From: Streptomyces malaysiensis subsp. samsunensis | Lineage (GTDB): Bacteria; Actinomycetota; Actinomycetes; Streptomycetales; Streptomycetaceae | DNA: 64,000 bases | Direction: 5' to 3' | Assembly (NCBI RefSeq): GCF_024519315.1 | Contig: NZ_JANIIC010000005.1 | Coordinates: 124,001-188,000, forward strand | Part shown: piece by piece, positions 50,516 through 59,262 of the stretch | Position numbering within the stretch: the first letter of the stretch is position 1 | Layout: each line of letters begins with the position of its first letter | The notes under the pieces: generated by a model | What the model was told of the DNA's origin: nothing | What the model saw: the letters and a program-made list of their open reading frames with translations, nothing else | The model's database searches: none | Program-made: the position numbers and the translations under genes

Positions 50516-51667
50516 ATGAGCCTCCGTTTCCCCCTGAGCAAGAGGGTCCTGACCGGCGCGTGTGCCGCTGTCGCCACGGCCGGGCTGCTCGCCACGGCCT
50601 CGACGACGGCCGCCAACGCGGGCACCCCCTCCCCCACCGCGAAGGCGGAGCTGCCCGAGCACGCGCTCGTGGGCTATCTGCACTCCAGCTTCGCCAACGG
50701 CTCCGGATACACCCGAATGGCCGATGTCCCCGACAGCTGGGACATCATCGACCTGGCCTTCGGCGAGCCCACCTCCACCACCTCCGGTGACATCCGCTTC
50801 AGCCTCTGCCCGCAGAGCGAATGTCCGAACGTCGAGTCGGAGGACGAGTTCAAGGCCGCCATCAAGGCCAAGCAGGACGCGGGCAAGAAGGTGCTGATAT
50901 CCATCGGCGGGCAGAACGGCCAGGTGCAGCTCACCACCACCGCCGCCCGTGACAAGTTCGTCGAGTCGGTCGGGGCGATCATCGACAAGTACGGACTGGA
51001 CGGCCTGGACATCGACTTCGAGGGCCACTCGCTGTCGCTGGACGACGGCGACACCGACTTCAAGAACCCCAAGACCCCCGCGATCGTCAACCTCATCTCG
51101 GCCGTGAAGTCGCTCAAGGCGAAGTACGGATCCGGGTTCACCCTCACCATGGCCCCGGAGACCTTCTTCGTACAGCTCGGCTACCAGTACTACGGCTCGG
51201 GCCCCTTCGGAGGCCAGGACCCTCGTGCCGGGGCGTATCTGCCGGTCATTCACGCCCTGCGGGACGACCTCACCCTGCTGCACGTCCAGGACTACAACTC
51301 CGGGCCGATCAAGGGCCTCGACGACCAGTTCCACAACATGGGCAGCGCCGACTTCCACATCGCGATGACCGACATGCTGCTCAGTGGCTTCCCCGTCGCG
51401 GGCGACACCAAGAACGTCTTCCCCGCGCTGGACCCCTCCCAGGTGGCGATCGGCCTGCCGGCGAGCCCCAACGCGGGTAATGGCCACACCCAGCCCAGTG
51501 AGGTTACCAAGGTCCTGAACTGCCTGACGAAGAAGTCCGACTGCGGCGGCTATGAGCCCCATGGCAGCTGGCCCGCCCTGCGCGGGCTGATGGCCTGGTC
51601 GATCAACTGGGACAACTTCAACGGCGGGGAGTTCGCGAAGAACTTCGACGCGTACTACGGCGGTTGA
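50516..51667 (+). CDS. Secreted GH18 chitinase
   Basis: The 383-residue protein has a signal peptide (about residues 1-35, ending ANA) and a GH18 TIM barrel. The catalytic motif is DGLDIDFE with the acid Glu169; substrate motifs include KKVLISIGGQNG and YEPHGSWPALRGLMAWSINW. It has no carbohydrate-binding module, unlike larger Streptomyces chitinases. It degrades chitin outside the cell. A dre-like site and AGGAGC ribosome site precede it, matching known chitin-inducible control. Confidence 0.92.
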   Translation: MSLRFPLSKRVLTGACAAVATAGLLATASTTAANAGTPSPTAKAELPEHALVGYLHSSFANGSGYTRMADVPDSWDIIDLAFGEPTSTTSGDIRFSLCPQSECPNVESEDEFKAAIKAKQDAGKKVLISIGGQNGQVQLTTTAARDKFVESVGAIIDKYGLDGLDIDFEGHSLSLDDGDTDFKNPKTPAIVNLISAVKSLKAKYGSGFTLTMAPETFFVQLGYQYYGSGPFGGQDPRAGAYLPVIHALRDDLTLLHVQDYNSGPIKGLDDQFHNMGSADFHIAMTDMLLSGFPVAGDTKNVFPALDPSQVAIGLPASPNAGNGHTQPSEVTKVLNCLTKKSDCGGYEPHGSWPALRGLMAWSINWDNFNGGEFAKNFDAYYGG

Positions 51668-51691
51668 GGCGGTACCGGCCTCGCTCGGCGG

Positions 51692-52303
51692 TCAGAGCCT
51701 GGTGAGCAGTCCGTCGAGCGGCGCCGGTACGCGATCGGGGTCGAGCGCCTCCACGAGGACGCGGCCGTAGTGGATCTTGCGCCCCTTCTTCGTACCGAGG
51801 AAGCGCCGCAACTGACGCGGTGCGGTGCGGCCCCGCTGTGCGGGCTGGCGCAGAAAGGTCTCCAGGGCGCGCACATCGCCCTCCGCCCGGACGAGCTCCG
51901 CCACGCGTGTCACACCCAGCGCGCGGATGAGCTCGTCCTCCAGATCCGCCGCGCAGACGAAGAACCCCTGCGGTGCCGCGCCGACCCGCGCCAAGCCGCG
52001 GGCGTAGAAGGGACGCTCCGCCTCATCGCACAGTCCGGTGAGGCGGAGCCCCAGACCCGGTGGCCCGAGGAGGCGGGCGAAGCGCCCGACGCTCACGCCC
52101 ATCGGCAGGACGCAGACTCCTTCGCCCGCCAGGTCCCGGCCGTGGCGCTCGGCCAGCGCGCCGACCGCCGCGGCGTCGCTCGGCCCTTCGAGCAGGACGG
52201 CCGCCCGGACCCCCAGCCCCGCGGCCAGCTCGCGCGCGGGGCCGCCGGGGCCACCGGCCGCCCATGCGGTGACCGCCTCCCGGAACGCCCCCATGTCAGT
52301 CAT
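51692..52303 (-). CDS. TOPRIM-domain (OLD nuclease-like) protein
   Basis: The 203-residue protein resembles the TOPRIM half of OLD-family nucleases: AAVLLEGPSDAAAVGALAE gives the first acidic residue, and FFVCAADLEDELIRALG the second acidic pair. The C-terminal part has FLRQPAQRGRTAPRQLRRFL and GTKKGRKIHYGRVLVE. The ATPase domain of full OLD proteins is absent, so it may work alone or with a partner elsewhere. TOPRIM-only proteins of this type are common in Streptomyces; their function is not known. Confidence 0.75.
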   Translation of the reverse strand: MTDMGAFREAVTAWAAGGPGGPARELAAGLGVRAAVLLEGPSDAAAVGALAERHGRDLAGEGVCVLPMGVSVGRFARLLGPPGLGLRLTGLCDEAERPFYARGLARVGAAPQGFFVCAADLEDELIRALGVTRVAELVRAEGDVRALETFLRQPAQRGRTAPRQLRRFLGTKKGRKIHYGRVLVEALDPDRVPAPLDGLLTRL

Positions 52304-52453
52304 GGGACGAGTCTCCGCCCTTTCCGGCCACCGCGGTAGGGAATTTCCGCGTGATGGCGGGCGCACAAGCGGACGCACGCGGCTGAACTCGCGACATCCG
52401 TGCCGCTCGCCCACGATGGAGTGCGCAAGAGTCCCACCATGGGGAGGGGCCGC

Positions 52454-52978
52454 ATGACCAGCCAATACAGCCACACCGTGACGCGGATCGACATTCCCAC
52501 GGGCATCGCCTACGACGACTTCGTGGCGGCATTCGAGAAAGCGGCACCCGCCTTCGACCCGGGCCCCGTGGAACGCATTGTGGAAACCGGCGGAAGCTGG
52601 GACGACGTACGTGCCGCGGTCGCCGCGAACGCGCCCCACGACATGGTCCGTTACGCCCGGATCAACACCACCCCACTCTTCGGTACGGCGGGGCACACCA
52701 CCAGGTCGGTCGAGTATCTGACGGGCAATCACGTCATCGCCGAGCGCATGTTCCGCCATGACCCGCGCGCGTTGCTGTACGCGCCCCTGCGGATGCTGGT
52801 CTTCAGCGACGGCGACGGCAATGCGGTGCTCACCATGCACCGGCCGAGCGACGAGTTCGGCAGCCTCGGCATTCCGGAGGTCACCACGGTGGGGGAAGAC
52901 CTGGACCGCATCGTGGTCGGCCTGCTGCGGGTCTGCGGGGTCGACGCTTCGGAAGCCTTCGCCGGGACATCACGCTGA
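52454..52978 (+). CDS. DUF302 domain protein
   Basis: The 174-residue protein has the DUF302 pattern: an N-terminal YDDFVAAFEKAAP helix, a central TTPLFGTAGHTTRSVEYLTG region and LRMLVFSDGDGNAVLTMHRP followed by an LGIPEV loop. DUF302 proteins are small alpha/beta proteins with proposed lipid- or small-molecule-binding roles. GGGGAGG precedes the ATG at 52454. It stands alone between divergent genes. Confidence 0.85.
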   Translation: MTSQYSHTVTRIDIPTGIAYDDFVAAFEKAAPAFDPGPVERIVETGGSWDDVRAAVAANAPHDMVRYARINTTPLFGTAGHTTRSVEYLTGNHVIAERMFRHDPRALLYAPLRMLVFSDGDGNAVLTMHRPSDEFGSLGIPEVTTVGEDLDRIVVGLLRVCGVDASEAFAGTSR

Positions 52979-53093
52979 GGGCCCTGGGGCGCGATCAGCT
53001 GAATTCCTGTGCGCTGATCGTCGGCTTCCAGGCGCTGGTGACCCGCCAGACGGTGCCGATCGGCGCGTTCGAGCCCGGTGAGCGAGCGGGCGA

Positions 53094-53789
53094 CTACGCG
53101 GGGTCGCCCGATGGCGTCGTGGCGGATTCCGCGCCGACTCCGGCGAGGAAGGCGGTGAGGACGCGGCGCAGACGGGGTTCCACCTCGACGATCGCGTGGC
53201 CGAGCCGGGGGTCGGTCTCGTAGAGCTCCCGCAGGCGCGGGCCCGGGGTGGCCATCTGCCACAGCGCCCCGGCCAGGCTGGTCGCCGTGGCGACCAGGTC
53301 GACGGTCTGCGGCTCGGTGAGGCCGAGCAGTCGTCGCAGCTCGCCGCCGATCAGCTCGATCTCCTCGAGCGTGACCAGCTTGAAGGTGCGCACCGACTCG
53401 ATCGACACATTGCGCTCGAGATTCATCGGCGCCTGGGCCAGCAGATCGCAGAACATCGGCCGGGCCGCCAGCGTGGCGGCGATCGTCTCCGCGACCTCCG
53501 TGGCCGTGGCGTGCGCCCTGCCCCCGAGAGCGCCGCGCAGCTCGGCGGACCACTGCCGCCAGCCTTCCGCGGTGAGCCTGAGGAAGATCTGCTCCCGGGT
53601 CTCGAAGTAGCGCAGCAGGGCCGACTTGTGCATCCCCACGGCCGCGGCGATGTCGGTGAGGGTGACGTCCCGGATCCCGCGCTCATGGCCGAGCGTACGG
53701 GCCGCGTCCAGGATCGCTTCCTCCCGCGCTTGTTTGGCCTGAGCGCTGCGCGCACGTTGGAAGGCAGGCGTAGTCATGCCGGACATCAT
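53094..53789 (-). CDS. TetR family transcriptional regulator
   Basis: The 231-residue repressor has the HTH segments ARTLGHERGIRDVTLTDIAA and AVGMHKSALLRYFETREQIF, followed by a long helical domain. Three in-frame ATGs (53789, 53786, 53777) are possible; AAGGG five bases before 53789 favours it. It is divergent from an SDR gene, and the gap has two TTAAGAGAACGA repeats, so the repressor probably binds there. Confidence 0.9.
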   Translation of the reverse strand: MMSGMTTPAFQRARSAQAKQAREEAILDAARTLGHERGIRDVTLTDIAAAVGMHKSALLRYFETREQIFLRLTAEGWRQWSAELRGALGGRAHATATEVAETIAATLAARPMFCDLLAQAPMNLERNVSIESVRTFKLVTLEEIELIGGELRRLLGLTEPQTVDLVATATSLAGALWQMATPGPRLRELYETDPRLGHAIVEVEPRLRRVLTAFLAGVGAESATTPSGDPA

Positions 53790-53797
53790 AAGAACCC

Positions 53798-53835
53798 TTA
53801 AGAGAACGACGTTGCGTAATTAAGAGAACGATGTT
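53798..53835. promoter_or_regulatory. Two 16-bp direct repeats in the TetR/SDR gap
   Basis: TTAAGAGAACGACGTT (53798-53813) and TTAAGAGAACGATGTT (53820-53835) differ at one base and are 22 bases apart, about two helical turns. They are likely TetR binding sites or an activator site. Confidence 0.7.
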
Positions 53836-53846
53836 TCACTAACAGC

Positions 53847-54728
53847 ATGAGTTCACAGGTCTGGTTCATCACCGGTTCATCGCGCGGCCTGGGCCGCGCC
53901 CTGGTCACCGCCGCCCTCGAGGCCGGTGATCGCGTCGTGGCCACCGCCCGCCGCCCCGATGCGCTCGCGGAGGCTTTCAAGGAGTACGGCGACCGTGTCC
54001 ACCCGCTCGCGCTGGACGTCACCCGCCCGGAGGCGGCGCACGAGGCCGTCGAGGCGGCGCTCGCCCGCTTCGGACGCATCGACGTGCTCGTGAACAACGC
54101 GGGGTATGCGAATGTGTCGCCCATCGAGACATCGGACGACGAGGACTTCCGCGCCCAGTTCGAGACCAACTTCTGGGGCGTCCACAACGTGACCAAGGCC
54201 GCCCTTCCCACCTTGCGGCGGCAAGGCGCCGGCACCGTCGTACAGATCTCCTCGATCGGCGGGCGGGTCGGCGGATCGCCGGGCATCGCCTCCTACCAGG
54301 CGGCCAAATTCGCGGTCGACGGCTTCAGCCGGGTCCTCGCCACGGAGACCGCACCGTTCGGCGTGCGCGTCATGGTCGTCGAACCGAGCGGCTTCGCCAC
54401 CGACTGGGCCGGTTCCTCCATGCCGGTCCACCCGATCCCCGACGCCTATGACGCGACCGTCGGGGAGATGAACCGGCGGGTGCGGCAGAGCACGGCCGGA
54501 GCGGCCGGGGACCCCCGGCGCGCCGCCGAGATCATCGTGCGCACCGTCCACCGCGGCCGGGTCCCGACCCATCTCCCGCTGGGTGTGAACGCGACGACCA
54601 TGGCGCAGGACTACTCCCGGCGCCAGCTCACCCAGGCGACCGCATGGGAGAAGGTCAGCCGCTCGGCCGACTTCAACGAGCCCTACCCCGCTCAGCTCCC
54701 GGCCGAGGCCGAGGACTCGGCCGGCTAG
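53847..54728 (+). CDS. SDR family oxidoreductase
   Basis: The 293-residue short-chain dehydrogenase has WFITGSSRGLGRALVTAALE, NNAG, the catalytic Ser in QISSIGGRVGG and YQAAK (Tyr and Lys). The long C-terminal tail after VVEPSGFATDWAGSSM is typical of this group. The substrate is unknown. It is divergent from its probable TetR repressor and ends in a strong hairpin. Confidence 0.9.
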   Translation: MSSQVWFITGSSRGLGRALVTAALEAGDRVVATARRPDALAEAFKEYGDRVHPLALDVTRPEAAHEAVEAALARFGRIDVLVNNAGYANVSPIETSDDEDFRAQFETNFWGVHNVTKAALPTLRRQGAGTVVQISSIGGRVGGSPGIASYQAAKFAVDGFSRVLATETAPFGVRVMVVEPSGFATDWAGSSMPVHPIPDAYDATVGEMNRRVRQSTAGAAGDPRRAAEIIVRTVHRGRVPTHLPLGVNATTMAQDYSRRQLTQATAWEKVSRSADFNEPYPAQLPAEAEDSAG

Positions 54729-55065
54729 GGCGCCGGCCCGGCCACGCTCACGCCCCGCCCAGCACCGAAGACGGCGAGCCCACCCCGCGCATCCGGGGTG
54801 GGCTCGCCGCTGTACACACACCCGGAGGAACACATTCGGGCAGCCATCTGAGTAACAAGAACAATAGTCAGCTTTTTCCGCGGAGCATCAGGAGCATGAT
54901 CCGGTCGCTGAGCGACGGTATTCGCGGAGGCCGGAGTGACCGCATTCACAGGGTCGGTGTCTCAGCACCCTACGGCCGAACAGCCTTGATAAATCAGGCT
55001 GTTGAGCGGTAAACGCGCAGGTGGCCCAGGGTCCCGGCAGTCCTCCCGCCCGCCCCGCGGCCTCT
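54729..55065. other. Gap after the SDR gene
   Basis: Apart from the terminator hairpin, this region is noticeably AT-richer than the rest of the window around 54840-54880, which may mark a junction of transferred or remnant DNA. I see no gene. Confidence 0.4.
54772..54809 (+). terminator. Strong terminator after the SDR gene
   Basis: A perfect 16-bp stem (CGGCGAGCCCACCCCG and its complement) encloses a 6-base loop, 44 bases after the SDR stop codon. Confidence 0.85.
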
Positions 55066-55416
55066 GACCAGCTGACTTGCGGCTCGCAATTCCGGAAAGC
55101 CCTGGGTGTCGCCCCCAACATCCTCAGCGCCCGCCTGAAGACCCTTGTGTCAGCAGGTGTCCTGGAGACGCGCGCCTACCGGGAACCCGGCTGCCGTCAC
55201 CGCGACGCCTATCACCTCACTCCCGCGGGACGCGATCTACGTCTCGTACTCGCGGCCCTCCAGCAGTGGGGGGACACCCATCGGCCGCGTCCCCAAGGCC
55301 CCTGCCTCCTGCGCCGTACCCGATCCACCGGACGGCCGGTCGACGTCGCCTTTGTCAGCGAACAAGGTCAGGCCGTCGGGCTCTCGGACGTCGTCTTCCT
55401 TCCGAACACCCCCTGA
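55066..55416 (+). pseudogene. HxlR-family regulator, N-terminal helix missing
   Basis: The readable part matches the second half of an HxlR winged helix: NILSARLKTLVSAGVLETRA, YHLTPAGRDLRLVLAALQQW and GDTH. The usual start (about 35 residues with a conserved Cys and the first helices) is replaced by unrelated low-complexity sequence from 55021. No good ribosome site is seen. The C-terminal tail continues to 55416. A truncated remnant is more likely than a functional protein. Confidence 0.65.
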
Positions 55417-55569
55417 GGCGCACACTCCCCAAGGCGAACCCCCCTGAGGCGAACATCCCTCGCAGGGGGCGAACACCGCTGCCCGCACTCCCGTAGATGC
55501 CCCGGTCACCCCCGCATCGGCATCCGGTCGGCAGGCCGCGGCCCGATCTCCGCGCCCACTGTGCGTCAT

Positions 55570-55617
55570 ATCTCCCGCTCCATCTCCCGCTCGAACTCGC
55601 TCCCTTGAGAGGCCCTT
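55570..55617. promoter_or_regulatory. Repeated CTCCCGCTC boxes before the secreted-peptide gene
   Basis: CTCCCGCTC occurs at 55571-55579 and 55584-55592, with a related ACTCGCTC at 55596-55603, 13 and 12 bases apart. Such phased boxes directly upstream of the peptide gene could bind the neighbouring TPR regulator. Confidence 0.4.
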
Positions 55618-55797
55618 ATGAAATGCGTCATGTCGCGAGCGACCCTCGTCGGTGCCCTGGTACTGCTGAGCGCGCTGTGTGCCCCCCAGGTGCAGGCCCT
55701 GCCCACGGACTCCACCCCCGGGGCGCCGCCCCTCTTCATGCGGCCGGCCGGTGGTGACTGGCCGCCGAACGGCAAGGAGATACCCGTATGCTGCTGA
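55618..55797 (+). CDS. Small secreted peptide precursor (59 residues)
   Basis: The ORF begins at ATG 55618 behind GAGAGGCCCTT and ends in KEIPVCC. A signal peptide is clear: basic start, hydrophobic TLVGALVLLSALCA and a VQA cleavage site at about residue 27. The mature peptide is about 32 residues, rich in Pro and Gly, with a double Cys at its end. It is convergent with a TPR-containing XRE regulator whose gene ends 46 bases away. Secreted pro-peptide and cytosolic TPR receptor is the layout of peptide-sensing systems in Firmicutes; a link here is inferred. Confidence 0.6.
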   Translation: MKCVMSRATLVGALVLLSALCAPQVQALPTDSTPGAPPLFMRPAGGDWPPNGKEIPVCC

Positions 55798-55842
55798 CCC
55801 TTCGATGGGATCCCTGGCGGAACCTCTGAAGATGGCGCCGCG

Positions 55843-57207
55843 TCAGCTCGACTTCGACAGCGGCAGCCGGTCGAGCATCAGGGTGTTGCGGTAGCCGATG
55901 CACCGCATGCTCTGCTGGTACGCCCACAGGACGCGCTCGTCCTCACCGCACAGCTTGAGGATCTCGGCCAGCTCGGCCCAGGCGTACGCGGCCTGCTGGC
56001 CGGCCTCGGATGCCTCCAGCATCAAAGCCCCCCGCTCATAGGAGGACTTCGCCTCTTCGGGCCGGCCGAGCCTCAGCTGGGCCGCGGCCAGCAGGAGGAG
56101 GTTGCGCGCGGCCTGGAGGCGGTGGCCGACGCCGAGGTCCGCCATCGCCTGCTCGGCATGGGCCACCGCGGCCTCGGGCCGGCCGAGATGGAGCTCGGCG
56201 CGGGCGAGGGCCGACCGGCAGTACGCGACATCCACACTGCTGCCCACCTGGAGCAGCGACTCCAGGCTCTGGGTGAGCACCGTCCGCGCCAACTCCGGCT
56301 GGGGGTCCTCGGTCTGGAGCAGGATGCTCGCGTACGCGTTGCGCAGCCGGGCCAGCGCCCGCTGGTCCTCCCCCTCGGCGTAGATCGCGAGGGCCTTCTG
56401 GATCAGGACCAGCGCGTCCGCCGTGTTCCCCTTGCGGTACATGACAACGCTGGCGTTCCAGTACGCGGCGCCGAGCGCCTTCGGATCGGTGATCGCGGTG
56501 GCCAGCTCGATGGCCTGCGAGGCCAGATAGGAGGCGCGATGCACATCGCCACGCTCGGAGTGGATCCCGACGAGCGTGGAGAGCAGTTCGACACCGATCA
56601 CCGTCGGCGTCAGCTTCAGCTCCCTGAGCTCGTCCAGGGTCTCCTCGGCGATCTGGATCGCATGCGAGAGGTCGCCGAGCTCCCGGTAACAGCGGCAGAG
56701 GCCGATCACCGCGGTCAGCCGCGGTACGGACTCCTTGCTGGTGACGGACGCGGTGCGCAGCGCCTCGTAGTGGACGGCGGCCTCCTCCAGCCGGCCGTCC
56801 CGCTCCAGCGCCAGGGCGATCCCCTGCTCCGCCGCGTACCAGATCTTCGGCTGCGCCACGGCGGTGGTCTTGTCCTGGACCGCGCGGTACGCCGCGAGCG
56901 CCGCCAGGGGATCGGCGTTCTGCATGGCCATCTCGGCGTATTTGAGCTCGACCTCGAGATCGCACTCGGACGCCTCCGCGGCACGTCCGGTCAGGGTGGG
57001 CACATCGCAGCGGAGTCTCACCGCGAGCTGCTCCAGCACCTCGGCCGAGGGAAGCCTCTTGCCGCCCTCCAGAAGGGAGATGTAACTGGGCGACAAGTCG
57101 TCCCCCGCCAGGTCGGCCTGGGACATTCCCCGTGATCTGCGCAGGCGGCGGATCCGCGCCCCGAGCGCGGCAGCGGAAGCGTCTCCTGAGCCTTTGATGA
57201 AGATCAA
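55843..57207 (-). CDS. XRE-family regulator with TPR-type C-terminal domain
   Basis: The 454-residue protein has an N-terminal XRE HTH (LGARIRRLRRSRGMSQADLA, SPSYISLLEGGKRLPSAEVL) and then some ten TPR-like helical repeats that run to the end. The layout resembles NsdA-type Streptomyces regulators and RRNPP peptide receptors such as Rgg and PlcR. A small secreted peptide gene lies just beyond its stop. Only a TTG at 57207 is available before the HTH, directly at an AAGGAG, so the start is doubtful; an ATC nine bases on would have better spacing. Confidence 0.8.
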   Translation of the reverse strand: MIFIKGSGDASAAALGARIRRLRRSRGMSQADLAGDDLSPSYISLLEGGKRLPSAEVLEQLAVRLRCDVPTLTGRAAEASECDLEVELKYAEMAMQNADPLAALAAYRAVQDKTTAVAQPKIWYAAEQGIALALERDGRLEEAAVHYEALRTASVTSKESVPRLTAVIGLCRCYRELGDLSHAIQIAEETLDELRELKLTPTVIGVELLSTLVGIHSERGDVHRASYLASQAIELATAITDPKALGAAYWNASVVMYRKGNTADALVLIQKALAIYAEGEDQRALARLRNAYASILLQTEDPQPELARTVLTQSLESLLQVGSSVDVAYCRSALARAELHLGRPEAAVAHAEQAMADLGVGHRLQAARNLLLLAAAQLRLGRPEEAKSSYERGALMLEASEAGQQAAYAWAELAEILKLCGEDERVLWAYQQSMRCIGYRNTLMLDRLPLSKSS

Positions 57208-57546
57208 CTCCTTGGTACACGATCAGAGCCCCCGGGCGCATGACACACCATTCACAGGATGTCACGCCTCTGGTCACAACAATCATGACTCATTGCTCGC
57301 CGTCCTGAAAGGTCAGGGGTCGGCCGACAACGAGGGTGCGCGCCATTCGGCCCGAGGCCGACCGCACGGTACGACGGTTCGGCCGAAGGCGCCGAGCCCC
57401 CTCATCGGGGTCGGGCCCGCCCCGCATGGTGAAGCGGACCCGGCTCACCCCTGAATCGCGTCCCTCACCTGGATAAACTGTTGCCTCCCCGATAAGCCCC
57501 AACCAGCCCGACCAGCCCCGACAAGCCCCGATCAACAGGAGGCCGG
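57208..57546. other. Divergent promoter region between TPR regulator and GntR genes
   Basis: No gene is seen in 339 bases. Short imperfect repeats of the type ACCAGCCCCGAC occur at 57498-57532 close to the GntR start. A TCAC/GTGA-rich segment around 57215-57280 is a possible binding region for the TPR regulator. Confidence 0.4.
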
Positions 57547-58266
57547 ATGCCGCCGCAGGACACGTCCGCGCCCGGGGCACCGCGGGGCGGGCACGGGCGG
57601 GATCTGCCGCCCGCCCGCCAGGCCCTCTCGGACAGCGTCTACGAGAGCGTCAAGGCCATGGTCATGGACCATGAGATCACCCCCGGCGCACGTGTCGGCA
57701 TCGAGGCCCTGGCCCGCACCCTCGGCGTCTCACCGACCCCCATCCGGGAGGCGCTGGCCAGGCTGGAGTCGGACGGGCTGGTGGTGAAGCGGCCGCTCTC
57801 GGGGTACCGCACCACCGAGCTGCTGACCCGCCAGGGGCTCGAGGAGCTCTTCGAGATGCGGCAGCTGCTGGAGCCGAGGGCCGCCGCCCTCGCCGCGGTC
57901 AACGCCAGTGAGGCCCAGCTGGACGGCATCGAGCGGATCGCGGAGGAGATGCACTCCCACCCGGGGACCACCGCCGGGCCCTATGCGGCCTACCGTGGCT
58001 TCGCCGCCCTCGACCAGCGCCTCCATGACGCGATCACCCAGGCGTCCGGGCGGCCACTGCTCGCGGACGCGGTGCAGCGGCTCCACTCCCATCTGCATAT
58101 CTTCCGGCTCAGCAGCCTCCTCGGCGCCGATGACCCGACCCTCGCGGAGCACCAGCGCGTGGTGCACGCGATCTTGCGCCGCAACCCCGACCGCGCGGCC
58201 GAGGCGATGGCGGAGCACCTCGCCCACAGCCTTCAGCGTCAGCTCAGCCGGGACGAGGAGTCCTGA
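57547..58266 (+). CDS. GntR family regulator with FCD domain
   Basis: The 239-residue protein has a GntR winged helix (VYESVKAMVMDHEITPGARV, then IEALARTLGVSPTPIREALA) and an FCD effector domain with the metal-binding Asp/His set (LDQRLHDAITQASG, then HIFRLSS and EHQRVVHAI). FCD regulators control catabolism of organic acids and sugars. It is adjacent to the broken sugar ABC ATPase, which may have been its target. CAGGAGG precedes the ATG. Confidence 0.9.
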   Translation: MPPQDTSAPGAPRGGHGRDLPPARQALSDSVYESVKAMVMDHEITPGARVGIEALARTLGVSPTPIREALARLESDGLVVKRPLSGYRTTELLTRQGLEELFEMRQLLEPRAAALAAVNASEAQLDGIERIAEEMHSHPGTTAGPYAAYRGFAALDQRLHDAITQASGRPLLADAVQRLHSHLHIFRLSSLLGADDPTLAEHQRVVHAILRRNPDRAAEAMAEHLAHSLQRQLSRDEES

Positions 58267-58323
58267 CCCGCGCCGGGCGCATCACCCCCACGCGCCACGC
58301 GCACAACACCCGCGCCACGCGCA

Positions 58324-59262
58324 TCACACCTCCCCCACCCGTGGGCGCACGGCCGAGGTCGCGCGGTCGTGGATGACGCGGATGATCCTGCCGCTCATCC
58401 GCTCGTAGTCGCGGTCGTTGTCCACCTCACCCCGGATCCGGTGGTCGGCCATCACCACCACCCGGTCCGCGAGCCTGATCATCTCCGCGAGGTCGCTGCT
58501 GATCAGCAGAATGGGCAGGCCGTCGCGGGCCAGCTCCCAGATGAGTTGGTGGAAGGCGTGCTTGGTGCGCACATCGACACCGGCGGTCGGCTCGTCCACG
58601 ATGAGCAGCCGGGTGTCGGCCGCGAGCCACTTCGCCAGGCTCACCTTCTGCTGGTTGCCACCGGACAGCTCTCCGGCGTTCTGCCCGAGCCCGGAGGTGC
58701 GGATGCCGAGCCGTTCCACGAGGTCGTACGAGACGTCCCGCTCCTCGCGCGAGGAGATGAACCCGAGCGCCTTCGCCAGTCTCTTCCACACCGTCACCGT
58801 GATGTTCCGGACGATGGGCTGTTCCAGGAAGACGCCCTCCTCCTTTCGGTTCTCGGTCAGATAGCCGATGCCGAAGCGGTGCAGTGCCTGCCGGGGAGAA
58901 GTGATGCGCACCGGTTTGCCGTGCACCCGGATCTCGCCGCCGGTGACGCGGTCGAGGCCGAGCATGGCCTTGACCAGTTCGCTGCGGCCCGCGCCGACCA
59001 GCCCGTACAGGCCGACGATCTCGCCGGGCCGGATGTCCAGGCTGATGTCCCGGTGGCCGGCGGCGGTGCAGACCCCGTCGAACGAGAGCACCGGGGCCGC
59101 GGAGGTGTCCACCTCCCGCGGTCGCATCGCGGTGGCCGAGTGGGCGCGGCCCACCATCAGCCCGACCACCTCGTCCTGGGTGTGGCCGGCGAGCGGGGAG
59201 GATTCGAGCACGGACGTGCCGTCGCGCAGCACGGTGACGGTGTCGCAGATGGCGAACATGCT
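58324..59262 (-). pseudogene. Ribose-type ABC ATPase, C-terminal half only
   Basis: The 311-residue ORF is the second half of an RbsA/MglA-type ATPase: VFAICDTVTVLRDGT from the end of domain 1, then domain 2 with GLVGAGRSELVKAMLGL, LTENRKEEGVFLEQP, LSGGNQQKVSLAKWL and LLIVDEPTAGVDVRTKH. Domain 1 with its active Walker A is missing. At 59257-59262 the reading joins the end of a GH16 glucanase remnant, so a deletion removed the start of this gene and the end of the other. It is very unlikely to energise transport. Confidence 0.8.

Noticed and set aside
51692..52303. A phage-defence island around the TOPRIM protein
   Set aside because: OLD-like TOPRIM proteins can take part in defence, but the ATPase half and any partner nuclease or helicase are absent and the neighbours are ordinary genes.
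54840..55020. A small gene in the AT-richer stretch after the SDR terminator
   Set aside because: Short frames lack ribosome sites and Streptomyces codon bias.
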